Positions 35,020 to 48,100 of a stretch of DNA of 64,000 nucleotides are shown here, one piece after another. This stretch comes from Rhypophila decipiens. Taxonomy: Eukaryota > Ascomycota > Sordariomycetes > Sordariales > Naviculisporaceae. Where the stretch lies: contig MU858229.1 of NCBI GenBank assembly GCA_033297075.1, positions 1 through 64,000 of the forward strand. Direction: 5' to 3'. The notes under the pieces are model-generated. The model was not told where the DNA came from. It was given only the letters and a program-made list of their open reading frames with translations, and ran no database searches. A program made the translations under genes and the position numbers. Position 1 is the stretch's first letter. Each line of letters opens with the position of its first letter.

Positions 35020-36445
35020 CGTTTCTGTCTCTTCAATGTTTGGCCAAATCTCTCGTGCAAGTTATGAGAGAGTCCGAAGATGCCCGATCAGAATCAGTCA
35101 ATGTCGTCAACATTCGCTGTGCTGGGGAGATGTTTGGAAGGGAAGTGACGAGAAAAAGACACTGGTGGACCCGGATGAAGATGGTATTTTAGGTTTGCGA
35201 TATGCGAAACCTATCATTTGTAACCAACGCGGACGAGGAAAGAACGGGAGGGTGGGCATCATTGATTCAAGATAAGTAAATATTTTCTATAATACAAAGA
35301 CAACTCAGATCATGGCCTCATGACGAACATGGCGTCCGATTTCATTGAACGTGCAATCAAGACTAACAAAGACACGGTTGTTAGCATGTGCAAACCCAGA
35401 ACTCGGGGTGAAAATTTTGATGAGGTGAAAATAATCAGAGTGTTTTTCTCCGCATTGAAAATCTCGGAAGTCAAGGTTTTGTCGTAAAGAACAATCATCA
35501 TGGGAATTGAAAGAAAAAGCAGAAATTGTGAATTCTTACCTTAAAAGACAAACAACGACCGGTCAGTTCGGGTTGGGTTGAATTATTTATGAGCAGAACG
35601 AACTGCTCAGCAATGGGGGATAAAATCGGGTGAAGGTCGAAGTTTATCTTGGTCTCGTTAATAGCTGGTTCGGCACTTTGTTCTTCCGATAAGCTGAGCC
35701 CCATCTATGGAGCTTCAGTGGAGCAGCTGGCCTGTCGCTGCCACTTTCAGCCTTGTACGGTAATTGCATGTTTGATCTCCGTACAGGTTTTGGGACTCGT
35801 GATTCTTGACCTTACCAATAGTTCCAATAGTTTCAGTGATGTGAGTCAATGCAATGATCAGAAACTGCCGCTACCTACCACTGTCGCAAGATATCTCTGG
35901 GCCGGCTGATTCTTGATGTTCGCCAACTTCGCCTGCTATCCGTCCGGGTTAGAATAGTGGCCGTGTAACTCCTGTATCGACTGTTCGTTACGGTAATCAA
36001 TTAAGCTTCGTCGCGTTTTCACAATCGATTACGTACCCCTGTCGCCCAGCAGCACCTTAATTGCTTGCCCCCACCAAACGCGGCCTGACGCGGTTCCTCC
36101 AGGCAGGGTCTTGACTTGTTGCTATTTTGTGCTGCAAAACCACAGACTCCATCAACGTTTCTTGCTGCAAAGACGCAAAAGCAACCGATGACAAGATCCC
36201 TCATTCCACACTGGAAACCCAGGCGGATTCATTCTCACCATCTTCATCCTACCATTAATCCATAATTTCTTCGCACAAACAGCATTCTGGCTTATCCTGC
36301 TGCATGTCCCAGCCGTCCACACTTGCTGTTCTAGAAGCCGGAGGATGACTGCATTTCTTCGTCAAGAACCACTTCTCATTCAAACGTCCTTTCAGTATCC
36401 AACTTCTTCTCCGACGCTGCAGACTACCGCCCACGCCCGCTAGCC
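35020..36445. promoter_or_regulatory. Shared upstream region of the glycosylase gene and sen1
   Basis: The start codons of two divergent genes lie 1.43 kb apart. On the minus strand, 35539-35363 has a complete intron signature. One TCCGTAC heptamer lies at 35778-35784. No protein gene is supported; a 35704-35537 minus-strand frame (56 codons) precedes the intron-like segment but continues into immediate stops or unconvincing frames. Confidence 0.45.
35363..35539 (-). other. Probable 5'-leader intron of the glycosylase gene
   Basis: The donor GTAAGA (35539-35534), branch GCTAAC (35385-35380) and acceptor TTAG ending at 35363 are all canonical and correctly spaced. No reading frame across the join gives a recognisable protein, so the simplest reading is a 177-nt intron in the untranslated leader of the glycosylase gene, whose ATG lies 343 bases further on. 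Confidence 0.4.
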
Positions 36446-39400
36446 ATGAGCTCAGACCCCGTTGTCGAGGCAATTCTCCGCCTGTTCAACGAGTTTAGAG
36501 AATTCGACCAGGAAGCGCATACATTCTGCCCGAAGATCAACGACGACGACTTCAGTAATTACAACGACGTCGAAAATCCCGACGAGGATGACGGGGATAC
36601 TCCCGGTGCAACCCCCGAGCAGAAGAAGGAGCGAATTGAGGCAGCAAATCTTCGACACATCAATGCATACAACCTCAGCCTTTTGCTAGCGATACCTAGG
36701 GAAGATGCGAGCACATGGCTAGATGAGTGGAAAAATCGGGTCGAGCACTGTCTTAGCACCTGCGACGAATGTGTTCGAGCATGGCACAAGTCTCGTGAAC
36801 GTTTTCTACGGCACTTGGAAGAGTAGGCACCTTGTAACATTTTCTACCGCTTCCGTCACTGACCCCTGAACAGAGAACTGCCCAAGGAAAGAGTCGACTA
36901 TCTAGAGCAGGTCCTAAATCAGTTCGACAAGGAGCGGATAGACCGAGGCCTGAAAAAAGCAAGGGCCATTCTCGAGGAGTTCGGGCCAATGACTTCCTCG
37001 AAGCTTGTTGAGCGCGATGTATCAGCTGTGCTCGCTCTCTTTGAGGCGTTATGCTGCATGCCCTACCTCGCATACCCAGAGAATCGCGAGAACTTCAACT
37101 ATGTGTTCGAAAAGACGCAGCAAAAGCGACCTCTCAAAATGCAAGGCGGCATCATTCCCACCATGGTGTTCTTCTTGTTCGACGAGAACCCGTACCGAAG
37201 GAAGTTTGCCGAGGCCGCCTGGGAGAGACTCCAGCCGGGTGCTCTGAGTGAGGAGGACTGGGACTGGGCAGTCAATCCCCAGCTTTCGGCGGCCATCACT
37301 AGCATCAGTATCCCTCCAAGAGGGACGCCTACGCCAGAGAAGATAAGTCGGTTCTGGGGGGCTGTCCCCCTGATGCTTCGCGCAATGAGCAAGGAACGTA
37401 TCCTCAACTCGCTCCGCGCCATGGAGGTAAACCCGAGCATATATTACCTAGCTCTCGAGAACTTGGCAACCCATTCGGACACGGCTCTGGTCGAGGTGCT
37501 CAAAGGGCTCAAAGCATTGATGGAGAAGTCCGAAGATGCCTTCTGGGCTGCGTATGAACAGTTAACGCCCAGCATACTTGTCGAGGAGATTGTCAAGAGC
37601 CCGGCATTCCGGCCGTACCTGGACAGGTCTCTGGTTCCGGACAACATGATTGAGGAAGGAAATCACAAGGTTCCGATACTGGCGGCCTTCATGAGGGCCC
37701 TCATCAGATCGCTTCCCAACAATCGCCGGTCTGACGTTGTCGAATCCATTCTTCGCCATCTGGTCGACGGCTTTGCGGCCGACCCCAACGCTACACAAGA
37801 GGCTCGAGCGACTTGTATCCTGGCGGGCTTGGCTGCGCTGAGCGAATCTCTCGATGGCTTCCTTAACCTCCCGGAATCATTCGATACCGGGACCTCCCTC
37901 ATCATGGTCAACCAACTCCTTAATCGAGTAGTCCAGTATCAGAAAGTTATCATTGACTCGGCTGACCTAAGGCCTGGAGATAGCAATGTTGGCCGTTCTC
38001 AAGCTGCCATGGGCATCATTCAGTCCGCTCTCGCGCTTGATTCAAAGGCGACAAGGACGGAATGGGAAGCACTTGCTGTCAATTCAAAAAGAGTCCAAGA
38101 CGCCGTTACACGAGACTCGGGCGCTCTGTGGGAGGCCTTCCTGGAGCTTCTCTGGACCGGACAGGTTGAGCTGGCCAAGGCCATGCTGTTGGCCACGATG
38201 CCCCTTCGTGACATTGAACAATTTCTCCCGCCCCGCAAGGAGAAGCTTGACAAGCAGCAAGAACGATTTAACCAACGGTACCAGCAGCAGACAGCTGCCA
38301 TTGGAAAGATGCTCAATCGCCTGACTGATTTTGCGCCCGCAGATTTAGACATGCTATGCTCGGGACCACAGAGCCAAACGATTCATCCCATTGTGGCCTC
38401 GCTGATCCACGGAGAGGATGGCATTCGTGAAGCTGGGTTCGAATTGGTCAAAGCTATCACCGGTGAGACGGACCCATCGGAGGCGATAAACAAGATGGTA
38501 GAGGCATATTTCAGCCCTTTCTTGGGTGCCTTTTGCGGTGCTGTAAACGCCATAACTCGACAAAAGGAAAGGGAAAAGCTTCACCTCAACCCGTGGGCCC
38601 ATATGCGTCCCACCCTTAAGTGTAGTAAATTCATCTTGACGGGGCTGTGTGACCCCTCTGTAGGCCAGCTGAGACTCAGGACTCTTACCCCCGGGGAACA
38701 TGCCGTCGTCAAACAGTGGTGGGAGACGTCATGGCATGTTGTCGGCCACTCGTTTGGAATGATGCGAACTTGGCATGAAAAGGTTGCCAAAGTGGTCATG
38801 GAAAATTTCTGTCGAGATGTCATGGAGCTTGCTGAAGCCTTGCTTGCCCAGGACGGTCTGATGGCTTCCGCTCTGACTTCCAATGCTGGTGGCAGTCCTC
38901 CCCCCGAGGACACAGCCAAGTCCATGAAAGATGTCCTGGGGCCCCCGAACCGCTACTCGCCCAACCTGGTCTACATGCTTCAGCTACGTGATGGTTATCT
39001 GATCCGGGGCATCATGGATATCGTCAAGAAGCTCCTGGGCCGGAATAAGGAAAACAACATGGTCTTGCCCCCGAAGACTGTTGCTGAGCTGAATGCAATG
39101 TTGAAGAAGAGCAAGATGTCCACTGGCAAGATCGACTATCCCAAAAAGACCAATCTGACCAACGAGCAGCGTATTGAGCTCCTCAAGGCGATGGGTGAAG
39201 ATGCCGAGATCGAGTTGCAATTCATTGGGAGCCGCCCAGTTGAGAAAGAAGCGGCCAAGAAACAAATCAAGCTCGACTTTTCCAAGGCCGGGGGCACCAG
39301 TTACGGCTCTCTCGACGACCATATCTCAGCCATCACGCCCAACTTTGAGAAGAGTGGACGGAGGAGCACTCTCGATAGCCTCAAGGTAGAGGCACCACCA

Positions 39401-42400
39401 CCAAAGCCAAAACTTGACCCAAAACTTGACCCAAAGGCCGTCCTTGCCAACCAGCTTTCCATCAAGGAGAAGCGTGCCAAAGAAAAGGCCGAGATTGCCA
39501 AGCGCAACGCTGAGATCATTGCCAAGGCAAAGGCCCTCCGTGCGCCCCCGAAGCTTGTTCCAGGAGAGGGCTCCGGGCTTGCTGGCATTGCTGGCGTAAA
39601 GGGCAAAGATCTTACCCCAGCCGCCAAGGACGAGATCATGGTCGGCTCCTCGTCTGAATCGGAATCTGACTCTGACTCTGACGAGGACCTCCCAAGAAGG
39701 AAGGTTGGCCCCAAGTTCGATGCCAGCCGGCGCTTGTTGACGGAGCGAGGCCCGGTCAAGAAAATGAAGTTGCAACGGTCAGCCAAGGATATGCGTGCCA
39801 GACTCATCCCGCCTATGGATGTGTTGCACCAAGCAATCCTCGAATGGGACATCTTTCACGAAGGCAACGACCCTCCGAATGGGTACCGGTGTGCAGCTGT
39901 AGCCAACTCGTATACAGATCCCAGGAGCTACAAAGAGGCCTTTTTCCCGCTCCTGGTCAACGAAGCCTGGCGCTCGTTCGTGACGGCCAAGGATGAGGCC
40001 ACATCAAGGCCGTTTGGCGTCACAGTCCTCAATCGCATGACGGTGGACAAGTTTATGGAAATCACCGCCTCGGTCCCTGCACCAACGGGGAAAGATCGGG
40101 GTCTGTCAGAAGGAGATATCATCATCATCTCCAAAGCCGAGGACCCCCTCACCCAGCCGGGAGAGGCGCACTGCTTGGCTCGCATCTGGAAGACGAATTT
40201 CAAAAAGGATGTCATGGAGGTGGTTTGTCGTCTGAACGCCAAGGGGAACCAGATATTGTCCGTACTGCTTCCTGGCTCAACTTTCCATGTCGTCAAGATC
40301 ACCAACATGATCACAATCGAGCGTGAGTATGCGGCTCTAGAGAGTCTACAGTACTACGACCTCATGGATGAAGTTTTAAAGGCCGAGCCTTCGCCGATGC
40401 TCAAGTTCGGCGATGAAGCCATCCAAGGAGTCATGAAGAACTACAACCTCAACCCCGGGCAGGCCAAGGCCATCTTGAATGCCAAGGAGAACGACGGGTT
40501 TACCCTGGTCCAAGGCCCGCCAGGTACTGGCAAAACCAAAACCATCATCGCCATGGTCGGCTGTCTCCTCACGAGTGTGCTGAAAAATGCCTCGAATGGG
40601 GCTGTCGCAATCAGTCGACCCGGCATGCCGCAGTCGAAAGGAGGCGGCACATTGAAGAAGCTGCTCGTCTGCGCGCCCAGCAATGCTGCGGTTGACGAAT
40701 TGGTCCTTCGTCTCAAGGAGGGCGTCAAGACCAGCAGCGGATCCTTCCACAAGATCAACGTCGTGCGTCTTGGTCGTAGTGATGCCATCAACGCCGCCGT
40801 CCGGGACGTTACCATTGACGAACTTGTCAAGGCCAAGATCGAGAGCAACCGCAACGGCGACGGCAATGGTGACGCCCCCAGTGACCGTGAGAAGCTCCAC
40901 AAGGAGGCTGGTGAAATCAAGCAGAAGCTCAACGACTTGTATCCCCCATTGGAGGCAGCACGAAATAGCGGGGACCGACCTGCGGCCATGAAAATCCAGC
41001 GTGAGATTGATGAACTGAAACGCCGTCGGGCCCATATCAACACGAGAATCGAGTCGGAAAAAAGCGAAGGAAACACGTTTGCACGAGAAACAGAAATCAA
41101 GCGTCGGCAGGTTCAGCAGGAAATCCTCGACAACGCGCACGTCTTGTGCGCAACCTTGAGTGGTAGTGGACATGAGATGTTCAAGAATTTGAACGTCGAG
41201 TTTGAGACTGTCATCATTGACGAGGCTGCGCAGTGTGTGGAGCTGAGTGCGCTGATCCCTCTCAAATATGGCTGCTCCAAGTGCATCCTCGTCGGAGATC
41301 CCAAACAGCTGCCCCCCACTGTCCTCTCGCAGTCGGCTGCCCAATACGGATACGACCAGAGCTTGTTCGTCCGTATGCAGAAGAACCACGGCAAAGAAAT
41401 CCACCTACTGGACATGCAATACCGTATGCACCCGGAGATCAGCATGTTCCCGAGCAGAGAATTCTACGAGGGGCTTCTTCAAGACGGTGCCAATATGGCC
41501 AAGCTCCGTCTGCAGCCCTGGCACGAGAGTGCTCTGCTCGGACCCTACAGGTTCTTCGATGTCAAAGGTTCACAGTCAAAGGGTCCAAGAAACCAGTCGC
41601 TGGTCAACGAGCAAGAGCTCCAAGTTGCGATGCAGCTGTACAATCGGTTCAAGTCTGACTATCATAGCGTCGATTTGAAAGGCAAGATTGGCATCATCAC
41701 TCCCTACAAGGCTCAGCTATTCAGGCTTCGACAGCGGTTTGCAGACCGCTATGGCGATGCCATCAACGAGGAGATTGAATTCAACACCACCGATGCCTTC
41801 CAAGGCCGAGAGTGTGAGATTATCATCTTCTCGTGTGTCCGAGCCAGCCCCACTGGCGGCATCGGTTTCATGACGGATATTCGGCGTATGAACGTCGGTC
41901 TAACCCGTGCCAAATCGTCACTTTGGATTTTGGGCGATTCCCGAGCTCTGGTTCAGGGTGAATTCTGGGCGAAGCTCATTGAGGATGCGCGCAAGCGTGA
42001 TCGATACACCAGCGGCGATGTCATGGGCATGCTCAGCAGGCCAGGCCCCAAGCTGTCGCCCGCTGCCCTGGCTGCGCTGGGTACTAGCAGTGCTCCGGCA
42101 TCATCGCGGGGCTCGTCGGCCGCTTCAACCCCAAGGGAAGTTGTTGAGATCAAGGAAGATGTGGAGATGCCCGATGCACCCCCTGTCGTGAAGCAGGAAG
42201 ATCAGAAGCAGCTGCCTTCCCGATTCATGGATCATGAGAGAATGCCACCTCCTGTTCAAAATCGTGCTCCTAGGACAGGCGGCTTCAACGAGCGGGGAGA
42301 GGCCACTTTTCTGCCTCCTCGCGGTGCAGGACCCCCTGTTATCCAAACATCGGTCCCCGTCAAGAAGAGAACCCGCGAGGAATCCAGCGAGGATGACAAA

Positions 42401-42991
42401 GTCGGCGTCAACAAAAAGGTATGCACAGCTCCCCCCGATCAGGATTTAGCTTGAGAATCCGCGAGATTGTCGCAACTTGGATCGTATCGGAGCCAGCATT
42501 AGTTGCGGGAGTCAATCCCAGCTTCGAATCAGAACTCAACAGCTTTCTCACATATTTCCTAAACTGCCATCTAATCACATTCGTTGTTTTTACTATATAG
42601 ATACATCAGCAACCCCCAAGAGGCCCAAGGGGTGCAACAGACCACTACAGACCTCCTCCCAGACAGCCCACGGACCCTTCTGCGATGGAGGTGCTAGGCC
42701 TGGTGCCCCCTCAGAGACCGCCTGCCGTGATCAACCCTCAGCAATCAGCCGGCCAGTCATATCATCAACTACCAAACAGGCCACCAGGACCACCTGGCGC
42801 TGGTGGGCCTCCACGTCGCCCGTCTCAAAGAGTGAGTACTAATGATATGCTTGTAAAGGTGACTTTGGAGTGCTAAACACATGCTAACAACTCGTCGATA
42901 GGTGCCTGGAGGACAGCCGGTCGTGAGACCACCCAGAAGACGACAACCTGCTGACCCATTTATTCCGCGGAAGCAAGGTCCAAGGAAGTAA
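36446..42991 (+). CDS. sen1: Sen1-type RNA/DNA helicase
   Basis: Superfamily 1B helicase that unwinds RNA-DNA hybrids and ends transcription of non-coding RNAs. Exons are 36446-36822, 36874-42418, 42601-42831 and 42902-42991, with introns of 51, 182 and 70 nt; the frame is kept and the product is 2080 aa. The N-terminal 900 residues form the helical Sen1 N-terminal domain. A basic and acidic linker follows (SSSESESDSDSDEDLP near 933-948). The helicase core has Walker A QGPPGTGKT (about 1339-1347), motif II DEAAQ (about 1575), GDPKQLPPT (about 1600), DMQYRMHPEIS, TTDAFQGRECEIII and NVGLTRAKSSLW. The tail is Pro/Arg-rich and ends ADPFIPRKQGPRK, a typical nuclear-signal end. Two alternative acceptors for intron 2, 9 nt apart, would change only a few tail residues. 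The two last exons are needed to reach this conserved end. Confidence 0.95.
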
Positions 42992-45103
42992 TGAATGCCT
43001 GGCATACAAAGTTGTTGAATTACTTGTACCTTCTCAGAGACAGTTATGGCGTTGCGTTTTTGCCCTCCCCGCTTTCAAAGACAAAGAAGGGCAGAGTGAC
43101 TATGGCAAGACTTCCTATCTTATTTTCTCTTATTTTTGTTTGCTCTTTGCCCCATTTGGGCAGGTCGGTCTCTTCACGCATATTCAAGGGCTGGTATAGG
43201 GTTCCGCCACGCGGGCATCCTTTTTATTAGCATGATACCCGAGAGGGCAGGGGGCCCGGACCATCTACCGACCATCGGAAGCCCAGCACCGGGCAGCCAG
43301 ATCTCGACTAGCAAAGATCGCGAGCGAAACAGCTCGACGTGGGAGGGGTGATATCATTTGCATATTCCCTTGCCCTGCGGTATGGGGCTGGGTGCTTATT
43401 GACGCATAGTTCGGCGTTTTTAAAATTTCTGCATGTGTAGACAGGGGCGCTTGATATTGGGTGGGAACTGCGTACTTTTCATGTATAACTAGAAACGGGG
43501 ATATGAGTGAACGAGGCTACCGATTTATCAAAAGGGCAGGTACGGGAAGGAGGTTCGATCGGTAGCTGCCAAGATATTGACCACCCAGGCCGATATTTGA
43601 CTCTCTGTTGAAGGGAGCTAGGGTCAGATTGGGTGATCAAGATTATGGGATACAACAGGAAAGTCACCTTGTCTGGCCGAGGTATAGTGCACAAAGCCAG
43701 ATGCTTGGCCGGGCTGTCGGGTTCCAATCGCTGCGAGGGCCGTTAGCCGATGTTCTTGGTTTCGAGATTACCTTACACCAAGCACTGGGGAGGGAAACGG
43801 AACGTGCTACTGCCCGTAGACGGCGACTACGCTCTTCGTCTGGTAATATGGCCGTTGGAACCAGATGATGCTAAGTATATTTCATCGATAGTCGGCAAAA
43901 CGGCGCCTGGGTTTGTCAAATTGCCTAGTGGGTGGAAGTTCGTAAACAGGCACCCTATTTTGTGTTGATACGGTGACATCAGAACCATTTTCTCGAAGCC
44001 AATCTCTTGAAATGAGCGAGGCTGGCAAGAAACGAACGTAGACTCGGGCCAAGTCAACATTCACAGCCATATTACAACACTCCTTGCCATAAAACATGAC
44101 GGGTACGGTACCCGTACAAGTAGGGCAATCTGCGATCGAGTTGGTCACGCTCTTCATATGCTCTACCAAGAATCCGATGAGCTGTGTGTGATGTATACGG
44201 ATGGCACCCAAACTTGTATGTAGGTACATATTCTACACGTGTATGCATCCCGTGAGGGTAGAATAAGCTTTGCGCCGGTTCGAACTGGACCGGGACGGGC
44301 CTCGTTGATCCGGCACTACTGTAATGCACCAAGCCCAAGCTCGGGAATGCCTTTCCAGGAACGCGCATTACCGGTAGGTCTTTGCACCCAGATATTACGG
44401 GTACACGTGAGCCCATTCAACATCAGCAAGGAAGCCGGGACAGGTCAGAATTAGCTTTTGGCACCTTGGAATCCAGTCCCCCAACGGTGTCCCAACGTCC
44501 AGGGCCATCGTTTCATATGGAGGCAACTAAGAAGATTCGAATGCCCTGGCCTCACCTTCTAGGTTCATTCTTGAAAATAACCTGCCCGGGATTTCCCCTA
44601 ATTTGAGATCACCACTTGCTAAATGGAGGCTGGGATGATGCTATGGCTCTGATTTTGGCCAGTCCATCCCAGTTCCTGGCCTCATAAGATAGCCACCTTT
44701 CTCCCGGCTCGTCGAGAAACGAAAACACGGCAGTGAGTGGGTGTTTGTGATTCTCTCCTCACACTGCCTCCGCCTCCATGACCACCTAACGTTGATGATT
44801 ACAGTCCCTCCTTTTTGTTTTATCTTGTTTTATTCATGTTCTTCAACCTAGTCATCGTTTGCTGTTTGATCATTAATATTTCCTTCAGGTTGTTATTTGT
44901 TTTGTTTCGGTGGCGAAGCACCCACAGACCTCTTCCCGTTGTATGTAAGTGGCGACTTGAGAACAGACATCATCCATACCCTCGAGGATATACAGCTTGA
45001 GATGAAACTGACTCAGCCTCATCACAATACTAGAAACAAGAAAGCTTGAATAGTCTTGCCGTTCTTTGCCTCCCCTCGTCTTGTTTGAGACAAGCGTACC
45101 ACC
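42992..45103. other. Intergenic region between sen1 and the large disordered-protein gene
   Basis: About 2.1 kb containing the sen1 3' end and the promoter and leader of the next gene. There are several GGTAC/GTACC clusters near 44100. I see no gene. A pyrimidine-rich tract with many T runs lies at 44808-44910, shortly before the next start codon, and could be leader or promoter DNA. Confidence 0.5.
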
Positions 45104-48100
45104 ATGTCGTCGTCGTTGTTTGCAGGTCCGGGCAATGACGCTACCCTGGCCAATCGAGGGGAGGAAACAACCAAGGCTTCCATTATGCTTGGGCAACAAC
45201 AAGATGAACAAAATCAGCAGCAGCAGCCATCGGCGGCAGAAGGAAGCGGAGGAGCCCTTGGAGGAGGGTCAAGTGGGATACGGATATACATCCACTCCCC
45301 GACGACAACGACTTCCTCCGGGGGCAGCAGTGGTTCGCGGGAGAACCAGATACAGCAGTACAACAAACCCAAAATGTTCCGGAAGCTGTCCAACTCGTCC
45401 AGCATCATAAGCGAGATCTTCAAACACCCCACCGACGAGAGCGCCGAGGAACGACTGCGTGATAAGATCAGAAAGGCCAATGAGCGGGATAATGAGAACA
45501 ACCACAGTTGTAATAACGAATCCAGGGACTTGGTCGAGTTCTTGACAACGACCGCGCCCCCACTGCCGCCTACCACTACTAGACAGAGTCGCATGTCCTT
45601 TTCTAGTCTGATTCCGCGTGGGGTTGTTGGATTTTCGTCCGCATTGACATCGGCTCCGATAAAGGCAAAAGGGAAATCGAACAGGGCTTCGCTCTGGGCT
45701 GCTTGTAAGAAGTGGAAGGCTAAGATAAGAGATCAGAGTCGAAATCAGAAAGAAAACCGGAAAGAGAATGGACATGAGCCGGCTGGAGAATCAGCAGCAT
45801 CGGAGCCTAATTCGTTCCTCTTGTTGCCAGATTCGGCCGTGTCAGGACGAACGAGTGGAGGGCACCGTCATATTGCCATTTCCATTCCGATCGAAGAGGA
45901 ACAGCGTGGTGATGAGCGGCCCTCTACAGGTAGGACTCGGGCTCGACAATCTATGAACCCTTCTATTAGGATGGATCAAGTGCCTCGTAGGGTGAGCTCG
46001 CTTGCTGCCCGGAGACCCAAAACAGCTTCCAACCTGCCAGAAGATGCCAAACCACTACTGGGCGGCAATCAATCCCACCAAGATGGACTTCGGCCGCCAT
46101 CCAGCCAACTGGAGCATGCCCGACCACGCACAGCTGACCCGCTCAGCGGTCAACGGAACACACTGGACAGCTTTGGCTCATCAGATGATTCAGTCAGCGG
46201 ACAGTACCCCATACGCAACCACAGCTATGAGTACAGCAGCAGCATTGACATTCACGAGTCTCCCGAGGGGCTGTCAGTAAGGGGCCGGCATCACTGGAGC
46301 TTGCCAGCAGAGACCTCTCAACCCAGACAGCACGAACAGGGTTCCCAGTTGGATACCAGCATGGTCAGAAATGGTAACAATAGCGAGGCAATGCTGACTA
46401 GCACACCGGCTCTACATGAATATTCTCCCGAGACATCGCAAAAGAGTCACCCTCCTGTGGTGTCGAGACTGAGAAGAGTCCAGTCGGTGCTATCCTTTCA
46501 GGGCATGGGGATCGCGCTGACGACCTCGGACCTCACCGAGGAGCGGAGCATGGGACAGCTGAGCTATCGCGAAATAATCAACCACCACAGCTCCTCGCCC
46601 AACCACTCGAGCGTATCCGAGGACGGCCAAGGACAGAAATTGTCCACACGATCGAAATCACGGGGGCGGCCACATAATTTGAGGTCGTTGACCATTAACT
46701 TACCGCCGCCTTATCGTCACGGTCAAGATTTTGTCGCTCCTGCTTCTGCGGTTGGTGTTGTGACGAAGCCCTTGAGTAACGACAGCCTTCGAAGGCTGGA
46801 AGAGCAGTCAAAGGTCAGAGAACCGGAACCATTGCGTTTCTCGTCCATTATGACAGTCGCCGACGTCAAGCCATCGTCGTCCATAGAGTCGCTGCAACCG
46901 GAGAACAAAACAGACGATGCGTTTAGAGCGAAAGAGGCCCCGCTCACTGAAAGACCACCATTATCAGCCGTGTTTGTTCCTCCTCAACAATACCACCACC
47001 GCCCGTCCATCGATGAGGTTCTGTTCCCCAGTCCTGGTTGGACGCCTCCATATCCCGATGACGATGTCTCTCCTTCTCGAAACGACACGAGCACTGACGC
47101 AACAGGGGAACACCGACCAGCACAAACCAACCTGACCACAGGAACACACGCTCCCAGGGAAGATAATGAACACAAAATTCCACGCTCACCGTCTCACCAA
47201 GCCCTCGTATATAAATACGAAGCGCTCCGCGAGACCCGCGACAAGGAACTGGGCCTCCTCGTCGACCGACTCGAGCAGTTGGAGCACAAGAACGAGTGGT
47301 GGCTTAATTCCGTCGTCCCGATGGTAGATAGCATGGCGAAACGGCTTACTCGGGTATACGACGACCAGTCTCTGCCTCGGCTGGCAAGGGAACGAGCGAG
47401 GATCATGAGACGTGATACGGGCAATAGCGGCGGTGATGTCTCCAACTCTGAATCCTTTGACTCTTTCCTGCCTCCGATAGCACTTCCTAGCCCCCTCCAG
47501 ATGCCAACAACAACTGAGGCCCAAGATCAAAATCTTCAGCCAAGAGGGCGAAAGACATTCTCCGACCACCAATGCCAGCGCCTAAGCTTGAGTCACCTAG
47601 AACCAGAGAGCAGCTTGGAATCGTTCGACAGCTTCAGCTTCAACCGTCACCGCTCTATGCCTCAACAACACCGCCGGGTCCACTCGCACCCATTTACTTC
47701 TATTCCGCGGCCGCCCCCTACTCCATTATCCGCCCCTCCTTACCCGGACTCATATATGTACACGGAGGAGTCGCCCGAGGAGCTGGGCGGTGACCCAGGA
47801 CGAGCACACCGTCGTTCTCGACTCGGCAGCACCGATACCATCGGGTCAATATACAGCAACGACAGTGTACCACGAATCAACAGCCAGCAAGATCAAGAAC
47901 CCGACTCTCCGACAGCAACATCCTCAGAAGCAGGACACACCTACGACTTTGCCTTTGGCCACAGCATGGGTCTAGCGGTAGATCGACTGCCCTCGCGCCA
48001 CGGAGAAAAGTCCCTGCTTAATACCATCGCCCTGCCCGGCGGTGGAGCTAGTCGAAGTAACAGTGGCCACAACAGCCACAGCAGTACTTCGCCTTATAGC

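Noticed and set aside
35498..35704. Minus-strand frame of 68 codons before the intron-like segment
   Set aside because: Splicing across the following intron gives an immediate stop or a tail with no recognisable protein. Better explained as leader sequence.
40376..41404. Minus-strand frame of 342 codons within sen1
   Set aside because: Shadow of the helicase core on the opposite strand, with no domain.
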